A stretch of DNA of 64,000 nt, taken from Parus major (taxonomy: Eukaryota; Chordata; Aves; Passeriformes; Paridae). The stretch is taken from positions 40,788,001-40,852,000 of the forward strand of contig NC_031799.1 of the NCBI RefSeq assembly GCF_001522545.3, written 5' to 3'. The notes under the pieces were generated by a model that searched no databases, was not told the origin of the DNA, and was given only the letters and a program-made list of their open reading frames with translations. The position numbers were made by a program, and so were the translations under genes. This document shows positions 12,103 through 24,709 of this stretch, piece by piece; positions within the stretch are counted from its first letter, which is position 1; the number at the start of each line of letters is the position of its first letter.

Positions 12103-15100
12103 CTTCAGGATCTACATTTATGCAGAGTTTTAAAATATTTTTCCTCTTTTATGTTTATACTTAGCTGGATCTGAAGTCCAACTGTTTTTTATAGCAAAAA
12201 TCCTGGTATATTATGTACGATGCCATTTATTACAATATATAATATGTGTGAAAATAAAGCTGCAAGTTTTACATGATACTACTAGTAGTATTCCCTTAGA
12301 ATTTCTTGCCTTATTCTCAGATATATTATCAAACTTTTATTTTTCAAGACATCCAAAATTGCCAAGGAGCACATTTGATCTTTCTGTGAGCTAAGGAATC
12401 CAATACAGCAGTTTTCACTAGATTTAATTCCTTTAACATTTCCTAAGAGTATAAAAAATAATGCTATGACCACATCTTTGGAAAGATATTCAAAGCATTA
12501 GAAGCATATGCTAAATATGGTTTGTTAATCATTCAGGGAATTGCAATACTGCATAAAACAAACGCTTTTATCTTGAATCTGTGCCAAAAAGCCTTTTTAA
12601 AATTATTCTCCTACTCTGGCAAAGCATAGCAAATCATTCCACCAGAGACATTTCATGAGTATTTGAGTACTGGTAGCAAAAAAAGGACTTGAAGAAATCT
12701 TAAAGTCACAATACCAATATTATTTCATAAATTACAATCTCCTTAGTCAAATATGTGACTGCATGTGATGTAATTCTTTGTCAGCAATATAAACCTGAGC
12801 ATTAGTAATGCAATAAAGTCATCTTTGGGACTAAAATTAAACCTAAAGTCATGTTGCCGTATTTTCATGTGTCCCTCTGTCTGGTGTTATCAGAAGTGAG
12901 ATTACCCTCCATGCATCCAAGACTGAGTTCATTCAGGTCAGCTTATGTATTCCAGGAGCCTTTTCATGCAGAGATAAACTTTGAATAATCACCTATCTTT
13001 AAGTATTATGATAGGCAAAGCCTAAAAATTGAGAAACTGAAACTGCCAAATTTGAAACATCAGGCAAGAAAACCCCTTAGTCACACATCAATTGAATCTT
13101 TACTTCCAAGAGCTAAAAAGGGGAAAAATACAGAAAGGCAGACATATCTGTACCATGTTTTGTGAAAACAAATGTTTGCAACCACTAAACACTGCCCTGG
13201 GGCTATAGTAAACAAGCAATGATAAGGATGGTGCCACACTGACTAGCTAGTGTACCGTAGGAGGTATTGTATATCAACAGCCTGGCAGTGTCAAAGCCAA
13301 GTTAGAGTAGCAGGAATTTAGCACTTCACAAACTCGTGACCCCAAAAAGGGCATGGTGTGTGTCAGGATGGATTCTAAGCAAGGAGGGCGAGGGTGGCAA
13401 CCTCCCCTGTGCCTGGAGACCATTCTCTGCTTGGTGTGAGAGATATCATTTGTGTTGTGATAGTATCTGACTGGTACATTGGCCTTTTCTTTTTTGAGCT
13501 GAGTAGCTATGTGTCTTCTCTTTCACTTGATTTAGAAAGACTTAATATGAATTTTTATCTCCCTGCTTAGAAATTCTTGTGTATATATTTATCTGCTATA
13601 GACAACAACCTTTGATTAGCTGTGAGTACACACTTGCATTCTTTTATACAAACCGAGTGCCCTTCTTGCATAATTGCTCAGCACGTTGTGGAGTAATTTA
13701 CTCTTTAACACAAGTTATATGATAAGTCCTAATAGTATTCTCGTTAACACACTGATGAATTCCTGTTGAACCTGGCATGAGTGCAACTGAGATGTTCATC
13801 AAATTCATTAATATAACTGTGGTTCTGCACATCATACTCTACATTTCTGAAAGTGAGGCTTTGGCATGACATTTCAAATTACCTGTTCTGATGTTTAGGT
13901 TCTTTGAATGACTTAAAAGTATTGTAATTGCAGTTGAAAGAAAGAGTTTTCATACATTTGATGCCTTGACAACAAGATAATCCTGTATCAGGGCCCAGTG
14001 TGAACTTTCCAAAGGACTGTTTTCAGTTATGTATTACTTATACTTTTGTAGCCATCATAGGGGAATGATTTAAGACAGGCAAGTGTGAATGGCAGAGGAG
14101 TTATGTGCCCGCTATTATCAGTTGTGCAAAACTCAGACTTCTTAGTCCTACAAACCCTCTTTGTTTTTGAAAATCTTGCAGTCACAAATTTCATGCATTT
14201 GATTTTATTAATATTGCACAGGATCTAAAAATAAATTAAATAAGATATTAACAAGTTTCTCAGCTCAGTCTTTTCATGTTTACTGTTTGAGATAATAGGA
14301 AAGTACTGTATTTGTCTTTGACAACTAAAAACAATGATCACTGAAGACGCCAGCTATCAACTACAATTCAACACTTAATGTCAGGTAAATATTAATAGCA
14401 ATGTTTTCCTTTCAATTTCCCTTTTTGCTCCCTCTCTTTCCAGGGATACAGTGATCCCATGTACAACTCTCCCTTTACTCTTTCACAGTATTCAGAATTG
14501 TACTGCATGTACCAAACATTTCAGACATGGAAAACCAAACTGTTAATTGGTCACATTAATACATGCAATTCCATGCATCTGTCATATGAAAAAATAAAAA
14601 GGTCCCAGGAACTAACCTAGAACTATCCAAGAAAGGAGCATTGAAAATGCAAAGAAAAAAAACAAGGCAATGCCTCTAAAATGTAGTCTGCAGCATACCC
14701 CCTTGTTTGGTTCTGCGGTGAGTTCTGGGCCAGCATGTAAGGGAACACATTTAGTACTCTTCTTGTGAAAGAGGATCTCAGTTCCTGGCAGGGGAGGAGG
14801 CACAGCGATCTCCACCGAGTCTCCTGTGGCATTTCTGAGAAATGTCTGCAAGCACAGCCTATGCCCTGAGGGCAAACACTACCTCCAGGGCAGGACTCTC
14901 CTCTGCAGCCTGCAAAAAGACCTGACAGCCAGAGACAGACATTCTATCTTGTAGATAAACGTTAAGGGAGAGCAGGACAGAGAAGAGCAGGGCCAAAATA
15001 ACCAAAGGCTAAAAAACTCCACTGCAAATTGAACACTGAGAATATGTCAAGATTCAGGATTTCCTGGAGTGTTTATCTAAGTACAGTTCTGGCTCAGTAG

Positions 15101-16001
15101 AAGCAGTGATCTGTACCATGCAGCTTGATTACTGTATTGCTATGCTGCATGACAATGTACTGTAGAATAAATACAGTAATAGAATGGAGAAAGATAGATG
15201 ATGATGGAAAAAAACAAGTTAATATGCTGTAAAGCTTCTAGAAGACTTAAATCAAAGACTCTTCATTGGAGTCAAAGTAAATCTCTTCTCATCTAGAAAG
15301 AAGGTAAATGGCAGAGAACAGTGAAGCAAAAAGTTATTTCCTCCAGCGAAATTTAACCAAATCAAATCACTCCTGCCCTTTTCCTTTTAATATATTAAAA
15401 AATTACTTTTATATTTGATTTTTATATATGATATTTTTATTTATTTCATGTTGTCATTGCAGACCTTGAATTCCTAATGCATTTTTATTTAATGCTGTTG
15501 AGACTGGAATTTTTTTGCCCCAAGGTGCAGAGCGTGTGGGACTCTGGTGTTTGGTCAGAGCAGCATTAACTCAGTCTTGCCAAAAAAGAGTTTTGTGAAA
15601 TTTCAGTTTATTGCTTCACTTTGGATGTGGGCCATGACTGCACAAACCCATCACCTCATGTGACCTAAACAGGATTGTCCTTACATTGTCACCTGCTTAG
15701 AGAAAGGCTTTTTTATAGAAGCAGGCCAAAGAACATATTTACCTGCCATAGCTTCTCTGAGTATTTTGCTGTGAAAAAAGTTTGACTTATTTATCCTAAT
15801 AATATCTCTGAGGTTAATTCATATGGATGATGTCTTTCTTTGCTTGGCAAAGTAAATTTGGCTTAAAATAAACAGAATTATAACCATGGTAAAAAAACCC
15901 CAAACAACTTCATATATAATCTAGTTCTAAAAAAATCTTTCTAATAAAGAGAAGACTATGCTGGTACCTGTAACTGCAAATGTAAACTTGGTTGGTGTCA
16001 G

Positions 16002-16017
16002 AAAAAAAAAAAAAAAA
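16002..16017 (+). repeat. Poly(A) run, 16 A
   Basis: This is an uninterrupted run of 16 A with no adjacent retrotransposon end that I recognise. It is likely a simple mononucleotide repeat. Confidence 0.85.
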
Positions 16018-16771
16018 GATCCATTTTCTGTAATCCAAAGAAAAATAACAAGACTGATTTTTGAAGAAATTAATCCTTAGCAAGCCTTATGAGCAGTCCC
16101 TATTGTTGAGGAGTCTAACACTGCTAAAATCAGGATTTGCTATTAGTTTTCCATAAACTTTTCCCATTTGTTTTCCATAAATTTGAATTTCTTGCTATTT
16201 TTGTATCTTTAATATTTGTAGATGTAAGAGGGAGTGTGAATCCATTTTTACAGAAAACAAATAAAACTGAGTAGACTTCCAGAGAAATCTGGTTGGTTTT
16301 TTGTTTGTTTTATTTTGTTTTTACTGAAAAGGAGTGGAAGAAATGATAGTGCAGGAATACCTACAACATAACAAAGCCATAAAGTAAAAGACAGCATGAA
16401 AACTTCAAAATTAAGGCTTGTAAATGTGATTGTGCACTTGTGGGAACCAACAGTAATGACAAGCTTAAAGTATATATTTTCATGCTGTCTTACACAATAT
16501 CCCAAAAGCAAGCTAATTAGTTATAGTCTGCTCAGAGCTGGAGGTGAGTGCAGAATTACTTGGGCAATTGTAATTAATAGAAATGGAGTTTCTGGGAAAG
16601 AAAACAGTTGCTAAATGAAAGGAAAGATCAAGTGAAATTTCAGAGATATGTGTTGGCTTTGCTACTGTTAAGAGTTTCATCTATGATTTTAATGATGGGA
16701 TGAGGCATTAATTCATTCACATTTGTACGACCACAGTTTGGGATGTTCTGACAAGTATCTTCTGTAGTTTT

Positions 16772-16776
16772 GTAGG
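16772..16776. repeat. Target-site duplication, left copy (GTAGG)
   Basis: GTAGG lies immediately before the TG that opens the LTR on the plus strand. An identical GTAGG follows the other end at 18330-18334. A perfect 5-bp duplication fixes both element boundaries and suits an ERVL-type integrase. Confidence 0.85.
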
Positions 16777-16895
16777 TGTTGAGGTTTTAAAGTATTAGCA
16801 AAAAAAATCACAAGAAAACTTACTTATTTCTTGCTGTGAGATACGGATTAGAACAAGAGCAAAACAGGCTTGAAACTTAAAAGGAACAAAGAAAG

Positions 16896-16901
16896 TTTAT
16901 T
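16896..16901 (-). terminator. Polyadenylation signal AATAAA within the LTR
   Basis: On the minus strand this reads AATAAA, 120 bases before the 3' end of the LTR. It is where a proviral transcript would be cleaved and polyadenylated, and it supports the minus-strand orientation. Confidence 0.6.
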
Positions 16902-17610
16902 AACAAGAGCTACAAGGATAAGAAACCAGAATAATACTTCCAGGAACCTTTTTTCCCCACTACCCAACCATTCCCTTGTTCACATGACAACATAAGAGAC
17001 AAAAAAACCCTGGTGGTTAAAACAGTCTCAGTTTTGCTATAGTCTTTTTATCAGGCTTTGTAGAGAAAAAGAAGTTCTCTTCTGCTTATCTGTGGAGTTT
17101 TTTCACAAGAAAACCATTTTCTCACGGCTTTCTATTTCTCTGATGCCAGCTGCCCAGAAATTCTGCCATCAGTTCTCTCCTCCCATTTCACATCACTCTG
17201 AGGTGTGTTATGGGTCAATGAGTCTAGGGATGTCATTTTTAAGGATGAGTTATTCAAAGGCAATAGTTCTCTTCATCTGTTTTTGTGAGCCTTTCTGGAA
17301 ACAGAAGTTTTCTCCTTAACTCTTAAAGGCCACAAATCTTCAACTATTACTTCTCTTTTTCCAGCATCTCATAGGATCACAACTACTTCACCATTTGCTT
17401 AAATCTACACTTTGAAATACTCCATTCCTCCCAAAATACTCTTTCATGAATTAAAGGAGTTTTTTAGAACACTATTGTCCATTTCCATAGTTTTTGCAAA
17501 AGAATATTTCAGCTTATTAAAGCATCTTCTTATTTCTCTTCTCCCTCTGAAGCTTAACTCCTTTCTTCGCTGTCTTTGATAGTTTATGTTGTCTCTTTAC
17601 ATGCTGATCA

Positions 17611-17634
17611 CTCTCTCTCTCTTCCTCTCTCTCT
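17611..17634 (+). repeat. CT-rich microsatellite
   Basis: This is a run of CT dinucleotides broken by TCCT, inside the minus-strand LTR. It may be variable in length between individuals. Confidence 0.75.
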
Positions 17635-18269
17635 GGAAAAAAAGGATTAATCTGCAAGTCTCATCTGGGTAATGAAAGGGTTAAGATCTTGCCCAGGCCT
17701 TGTGGCTGTTCTGTGATCTCTGCCGGAGCAGTGGCTGGAGCTGTCTGTGATGGAAGATTTTTTTCACTGCTGCTCTGGAGGAGTGTGGTCACTGTATCAG
17801 CACGCTGCAGGTCAGTGCCTTTCTCTCTCTTTACTCGGCAGTCTGGTGAAATTCAGCAGCACCAGAACCTGCAGCTGAGCCAGGAACCGGCCTGGCCCGG
17901 CAGCCCCACTGCACAGGGCCCAGCGAGCCCTCCAAGAAGGGGCTCCTGACACTTCACAGTCTCCATCCTCCCCAGGAACCCCAGAGCTCCGGCCAGCCCT
18001 GCTTTCCCTGCGGCCTTGTCTGGCCTGGCGGGGGCAGGAGGCTGAACCAGAGCCCTGTCACCTCTTCAAAAGCCAGAAACCAAAGAGAGCAAGAAATTCC
18101 CAGGCTTAGGTCTTAAGGTGGTGTTCACAGGTTGATCTCACTTTTCAATGGTCAAAACCAGTGTCAATTCTCAGAAATGACCAGTTATTGGCCAGGAGAA
18201 AATCTCCCATCACCCTCCAGCAGTTTCAACTTCCCTATCTCCCAAAGTCAGCCTTAAAGGTGAAGAACT

Positions 18270-18279
18270 TAATATATAA
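18270..18279 (-). promoter_or_regulatory. TATA-like element in LTR U3
   Basis: TATATATTAA on the minus strand lies about 50 to 60 bases from the LTR start. An equivalent TTATATTAAA is found at the same relative place in the LTR at 60816-61445. It is a candidate core promoter element of the old retroviral promoter. Its place so close to the LTR start is unusual for a TATA box, so the role is uncertain. Confidence 0.3.
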
Positions 18280-18329
18280 CATAAACCAGGTGTTTTGGGA
18301 TGCTAGTATCATAAAGTCAACCCAGGACA

Positions 18330-18334
18330 GTAGG
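18330..18334. repeat. Target-site duplication, right copy (GTAGG)
   Basis: This is identical to the left copy at 16772-16776 and directly follows the LTR end. Confidence 0.85.
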
Positions 18335-21300
18335 CTGAATTAAAAAATGCATGGACTCATACAGGAACCTAATGGAGAGAATCCTGGATCATCAAAAAAC
18401 CCCATGGAAACCAGAAAATGACAGAATGGCAGAATGACACATTTGGATTAGGGTAATCTGGAGAGGAGGTTGATATTAAGCATGAAAAACACAAGGGATA
18501 TTTAGGTTAGAGATATTAGTGGAACATTACAATATGAAAACTGTATTCCTGTAGGTCATTTGGGAACATACCAGATAAACACAAGTTAGGAATTTATTTA
18601 GTATATCTGGTGCTGCTTTTCATATAAGGCTTCTGATGCTTCTTTATTATTATTATTATTTTAAACAATTGAGGTTTTTTTAAACATTTTGATGAAGGGT
18701 GACCTTAGGGAAGGAAACATTTTATTTTTATGTTGTAAACACATTTACCTTTTTATTTGCAACAACTGGAATTAGACTCTGGAAAACCAATGAATTCAGA
18801 AATAGTATAAATAATATATGAAGGACTTGACCAAAAATATATCTTCCATTGCAGTAGGGGTCCATTCTTGTAGCATCAGGGCCAAAAAGCTGGTGCACTC
18901 GTGTCTCATGCAATTGTGCTATGCCTGTGACTTTAATTTTTATGGTCCTTCTGAAAACTGCAGTTGAGACATAGGACCTAACTAGGCATCAATCCTGCTG
19001 GGCCGACAGCCAAGCCTGGCATGTTTGTGCAAGACAAACAATGCAGTCAGGATGCCACAGACAGCTAGAAGAGATTAGAGAGCACATGAGCTCCTGGGTG
19101 TGTGTCAGTTCTCCCAGGACCACACATACTCTGCATGCATGTGAGCATGTTCCTGTTTTATGTTTAGTTTTCAAAGTGAGTGCTTTGGTAGTCAAGGTGA
19201 AACAAGAATTACTAGAAAACATTCTATTCTCCTCTTCATAAAATATACCGTAAAATTGAGAGAAGACTGGTCAGAAACCTTCTTTGTACTTCTCACTACT
19301 TTTTCTCTCACTCCTTGTTTTAACGTCCTCAGCTTAATGGTTTGGAAAGTGATAAAACCACAGAATGTCAACACTCAATCAAAATCAAAGAACAGAAAAA
19401 CTTACTGCATCCATTTGACCACACAGTTCAGATGACAGGCTCTGAGCAAATCTTGACCTCACTAGGGTATTTTACGAATCCCTCTTTAATGAGGTTGAGA
19501 ATTTGCCCCTCTTAAGTGCAACTGCTTAAATATTTGATAAAGCAGTTTCAGTTGAGGACTAACACAGATTGTGTCACCTTGGAGCAACTGAATTAAAACC
19601 CTGTACTGCATATGCTATAAATGCAAATATTTTTAAATAAAGAGAAGCTGTATTACTGACAAAGGCATCAACCAGAGGCATGGTCCCTGGCTGAAATAAA
19701 CTCTTGTGAATCTATTGATATTTAAGGGTCTAGAATCTTTTTACTCAACCTATCTAAAAATGCTTATCACTGCTGTGTGGGTATCATTGCAAAAGGAATT
19801 CTTCAATTGTACAATTTCAGGTTAAGTGATCTTAAGAAATTCATAAGACTCCTTTGAGAAGGCAACAGTACCTGTAACTGATGACTCCTACTTTCTGTAT
19901 GTTTGTATCTATATGTGTCTATAAAAATCTGTGGACTCACCAGCCTGTGCACAGTACCCAGGGCTCTGAAGTCTCTGCCCCAATTGCTTCATGCAAATAA
20001 TTTTACAATGGTGTTCTAAATATCACCTTATTCTGATTTTAAATGTACTATGAGTGCCAAGAGAAATATGGTTAAGGAAAAAATACAGCTTTATTTACTA
20101 TTTTTATACATTCTTAAAATAAGGAGTAATGTGTAACTCTGCAGAAACACTCTATAGATTCAGAAGTTTATTTGGTTTTTAGATCCATCTACATTTCAAT
20201 TAAGAATTCATGAGAGGTGACTGACATTAAACCCCTTTGTTGTCCATGATGGCCAGCATATCTTGACCCAATTAGCTTTCTATCCTTTAAGAAGATTTTT
20301 CTCTATTCACCAGTGAAACAAACCTTTGGGATTTTTAAGTACATGACAAGTTTCAGTTTTAATTTCTCTGAGAGTGGCTGACACATGAGATCACCATAAT
20401 TGCTTTAAAATGCATAAAACCCTAAGTAAACATGGATAGAAAGACACTACATAAATAATGAAATTTTATTTCTACTAGGTATCAAGGTGTTAAAATAAAA
20501 AATATACTGAAGTTTAAAAATAACACGTGGAATGCAATATTTGAATAGCATGAGTAGCTGAGAAGCATAAAGAGAACACAAACCTAATTTCACCTTTTCT
20601 CCTGTGCTTGTTTTTCACAGTGGCTGCAGTGCACAGAAACCATGTGTGTGGCATCTGCACGGGGGATGGCACTGACTTGCCCCATGACACATGCAGAAGA
20701 GAAGCACTGTCTGACTGGCACTGTCTACACTTGGCCCAGGATTCTCACCCAGGGAATAAACAAAAAGTGTCTTCGAGGCAGAGGGGAGAAGTCCCCATCT
20801 GGCTTCCAGGCCTGGGCAGATACCATGTAGTGCTGTCAAGCCCCCTCACAAAGCAGTGTCCTCTTTTTCTTCCCAAATCTCTGCCATCCTTTATCCTGTC
20901 CCAGATGTCCTTTCACAACTGCCCAGTCCCACCTGATTCATGTTTGTAATACTCTCAATTAAAAAATTAGTAATTAAAATGAAGCCCTCTTTTCCCATAT
21001 TACTCCCAGCCATTACACTGTTCCATCTGCCCATTCCCAGATCCCTTCTTGTTTTTAAAAGACTCATTAGCATGTGATCTTGTCTCTGCCAGGATTCCCC
21101 AGTGCCATCTGCTCCCTTCCTAGATGATCAGTCTCGCTCAGATCACTGTTTACCACACTTAAAAATATGACACATTTTCTAAGCTTGGAGGATGCTGTTG
21201 TGTTTCTCTACAAAAGTCAGTGGCTATCAGTTTCTTGCCACATTGACCTTCGTCCTTAGATGCCCTGATGCATTCCCAGAACTCTGGGGGTTTTGTGGTG

Positions 21301-24300
21301 GCAGCAGATCTGTGTCCCTCAGGCTATACAGCCACATGCTGGGCTATAATTTGTTTAAGACATTTAGCACCTCCCCAGATTCAGCATCCTCTTTGTGGGA
21401 ACAATTTGTGTCCATCTTAATTCCTGCAGCATAAAATTACTAAGTTCATGTTGTATTGCTTTGAAGAGTTTTTAAAAAAAGATTTTTCATGCATTTCACC
21501 TATTGGTCCTCATGGTTATTTTCATGCACGTTATAAATAGAAGAAGCAAGCTGAAGAAGTGTAATGTTGAAAAATTCTTTTGGGAAAACAGCAATAGTGT
21601 TTACCTCCATCATCTGAGAAATGTATTGTAGGAAGAACTGTTCTAGCATCTTTCCAAACGTTTGAGCCCAGGACAAATGTGTGACTGGCGATACTTCACT
21701 ATGGGCCTATTCCATTGAGTGAAATGGGATCTGCCAAAGTTGTTCATGCCTGCCTACCTTCCCAGAAATGATCTGGGTCCTTTCTTCAGTAACTCAGACT
21801 TCCAAAAAATGCCTGGACATTCACTGAGATCCAAGAGTTTCATGTTCAGACATCTTAATAGCACAGCAGTGTGTGAATATCCTCCCATAGAGCCCACCAC
21901 AAGCTCCACATTTTACATGGAACTGCATTAATCCTACTTTAGACCAGAAAAAATCCAGGAGCATTGTAAGCCTCCTTCTTTAGGTTTATACCCCTAACAA
22001 AAGGATGTAACTTCCAGTGCTAATTATCATGGCCCCTTTTAAGATCCTATTCTGCAATACTGAGAGAAAAACTTGCTCCAGATCATGTAAAATAGGCAGC
22101 TAAATTTGAGATCAAGGAGTACAAACATGTACAAAGACTTAGAAAACTGTAAACAACTAAGTTTTTGGATAGATAACTGATGGTTATGAAATCTGTCACT
22201 GCAAACATGGTGGGTTGTTAAACCTGAAAATATGCTTATTCACTGTAGTGGAGATTGCCCTGGATGGAATCTGAGAGTGAGGCAGGGACAACTTGTTCCC
22301 TATGATTTGTACACACAGATTATTAATGGGTAAATGTTTTCAGGAACTATGTAAACTGAAAAAGCAGATTTTAAACTTGATAATTGAGTGTCTTCAATGC
22401 AGCGGTGTTTTGACAATATGCATAAATTTGCTGATGCTATCTGTGAAGAATTGCAACTGCTTTTAGCACAGATGAAAGCTAGGACCTGAACGATGCCCCC
22501 TTCTCTTCCCTGGCTGGACTTGATATACATATTTATTAGAAGTAACCTTCTTTCTTATTGGCATGTTTTTTTCCCCTGTCCTTATCCTCCAACTTAAATT
22601 GATTTAAAAAGAAAATGCATATGAAAATGAAAATCTCTATTATACTTTCAGAGAAAGAATTTATAGTCATACTCCCACATACAAACCAAACCCTCCCAAT
22701 TTTTATCTAATAAAAAGATTGTATTGCATAAAAGGAATATAGTAAGACTATGGCTTCAATGCAATCATATCAGAGGGACTGGGTGCACAAACACCTTCCC
22801 TTGCTTTCTCTTAGACTGCTGCAAAAATAGGAGAAATCATAAGTGATGATGGGGTTCTAACCTGTCTTTAAAACTATTCCCACATTTAAAATCACTTTTG
22901 CAAAAGTTTGGGAAACACTGCAAGACTGACACTGGCTTGTGCTGACCTAGAACCTGCAGGAACCCACTTTGTCAAAATTTCACTTCAGACAGTGATGATG
23001 AGTCTAGTTTCCTTGCTGCCCTTAAAAGGCTTAGGCCATAAATTCTTTGTGTGGTGGCCCTCCTAGCATTCTATTCCTTGTTCCTGTTGCCAGATATGAC
23101 CCTGTGGTTCAAATAAACAAGCACATTTTAGGGAATAACATCACATTAGGCAAGGTGTGCCTTCTTTTCCAAACAGAACTTCCTACCTAGTTGTCTAACA
23201 GAGAAAGAAATCCAACATTTCTACTTTACTGAGAATTCTCCCACTGAGCCACCTAAATTGCAAACATATATATATATGTTACTTTTATAGCTAAGCAAGA
23301 ATTACTGTAACATCAAGAACCTAAGCTTGCCCTAATTACCTAGAAACTTTTCCAAATTCCTATCACCATGGGAAAATTAAAAAAACAAATAAACCTGAAG
23401 CATATCAGTGTTATGAATGTAATTTTCCACCTAAATGAGACTGAAATTTTAGTATTACAAAAGAAAAAATCAGATACAAAAGAACCCATTCTCATTGCAT
23501 AGTACCTGTATTGTACTTTGAACATATCCATTTCATAAATAACCAGTTACAGGCACATAAAATATAAAAATGTATTGCAAAAAGTTATGTGATTCCAGGT
23601 TTTAAATTGAATATAAACTCAAGAGAAGTGGTTTCTGTACATAAGCAATGACTACTAACGAAAAAGACTGAGATAAAAGTGTGAGTCTTAGTGATCACAT
23701 GTATCTGGCTATGTGAATTTGGCTCAACAATTTACTTTGATTCACTGGGTCTTTGTTTAATTCAGTTAGCATTTAATACTGATCATATGATATTTGCTGC
23801 AGAACTGAGTTTTCTGGTTTCAGTGAATTTCTTCTGGTACTTTGCCTCCAAAACATACTTTAAGATTATCACCATGATGTCGCCAATTCAGCATCTTGCC
23901 ATAGCAATTTCTTTTCCTGAGTCATTATTCCCTGTCACAGCAGGTTTCACATCTGCAAATGGTCACTGTATTTTCTTTTTGGTTGCACCTTAATTGGTAG
24001 CATAGCTGCAGAAGTGGAAGGTTTATGTATGAAGTCCTGCAGTTCACCCCAAATCAATGGTCACTGCTTTCTAGTCACCTACACTGAGCTGGGCTGACTT
24101 GAATTTTCTGCAGTATAATTGGATTTATTAGCGTGTTTCCATGAATGAGTTTGGTTTCACTTGTGAATTTCCTCCTCCAGACCAATTAGTTATCATCATC
24201 ATTACATCACCATCTTCATAATTAAGATTTTTACCCCTATGAATTGAGGCAATTGCTATACCCTTAGATTTGGCCACAGTAGCAGGTGTAAGTTGAGTGA

Positions 24301-24657
24301 CATTTATTCTTGGGTGCTGCCATCTACTATGGTTTCTGGGGTGTTCTAGAAACTTCAAGCTGGCACTTGCATCCTAGCACGTCACTTTGAAAAGTGCTAC
24401 TACCCGGAATTGTTACTGGACAGAAGGATGGGGTAGGCTGAAGTAAAAACAAGGAAAGATGATGCAGGAATTGCTTGTATATAAAGTAGCTTCTCGCAAG
24501 TGATAGCCCTGTGATTTGACCTGTTTACTTCATATTTAAATTAAATGCCACCTTGACTTTACAACAACAACAAATTATTACAAATGGGAGAGCTCCCCTT
24601 TCCTGTCAGACTTTAATATTTTTATTACTATTTTGCAAAGATTTATAGATAATGATG

Positions 24658-24709
24658 CAGCATAACAGCATCTTTTGAAGAAACATACATCTAAACAGCA
24701 TAACAGCAT
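24658..24709 (+). repeat. 14-bp direct repeat pair
   Basis: CAGCATAACAGCAT occurs at 24658-24671 and again at 24696-24709, with 24 bases between. The spacer has no transposon-like ends. It is likely a small local duplication. Confidence 0.7.

Larger units (their letters stand above)
7226..16771. other. Unique AT-rich sequence with no recognisable gene
   Basis: I recognise no gene in these 9.5 kb. Open frames (for example 11689-12060 minus, 123 codons) lack known domains and overlap frames on the other strand. Structure worth noting is the nested palindrome at 10455-10504, a TTTA-type simple repeat near 9688-9702, an A/C tract at about 12077-12102, and a run of 16 A at 16002-16017. A good donor-like word (TCTAG|GTAAGAG) occurs at 11471-11480 without a convincing acceptor upstream. 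Confidence 0.5.
16777..18329 (-). mobile_element. Solo LTR, ERVL-like, minus strand (1553 bp)
   Basis: On the minus strand the element starts TGTCCTGGG (18329 downwards) and ends CCTCAACA (16777), so it has TG...CA ends, flanked by identical GTAGG. Near its 5' end is a TATA-like TATATATTAA (plus 18270-18279). Near its 3' end is a polyadenylation signal AATAAA (plus TTTATT at 16896-16901). This is the order expected of U3, R and U5. A G+C-rich part with many CpGs lies at about 17690-18050. No internal retroviral genes are attached, so it is a solo LTR, probably left by recombination between two LTRs. Its first 90 bases match those of the LTR at 60816-61445. From memory the sequence resembles common songbird LTRs; a family name needs a database. 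Confidence 0.85.

Noticed and set aside
17689..17949. 86-codon plus-strand open frame
   Set aside because: It lies inside the G+C-rich part of the minus-strand LTR and is antisense to it.
20608..20949. Possible exon after a strong acceptor-like tract
   Set aside because: The tract ending CACAG at 20620 is good, but no convincing donor follows within a reasonable distance and the frame has no recognisable domain.
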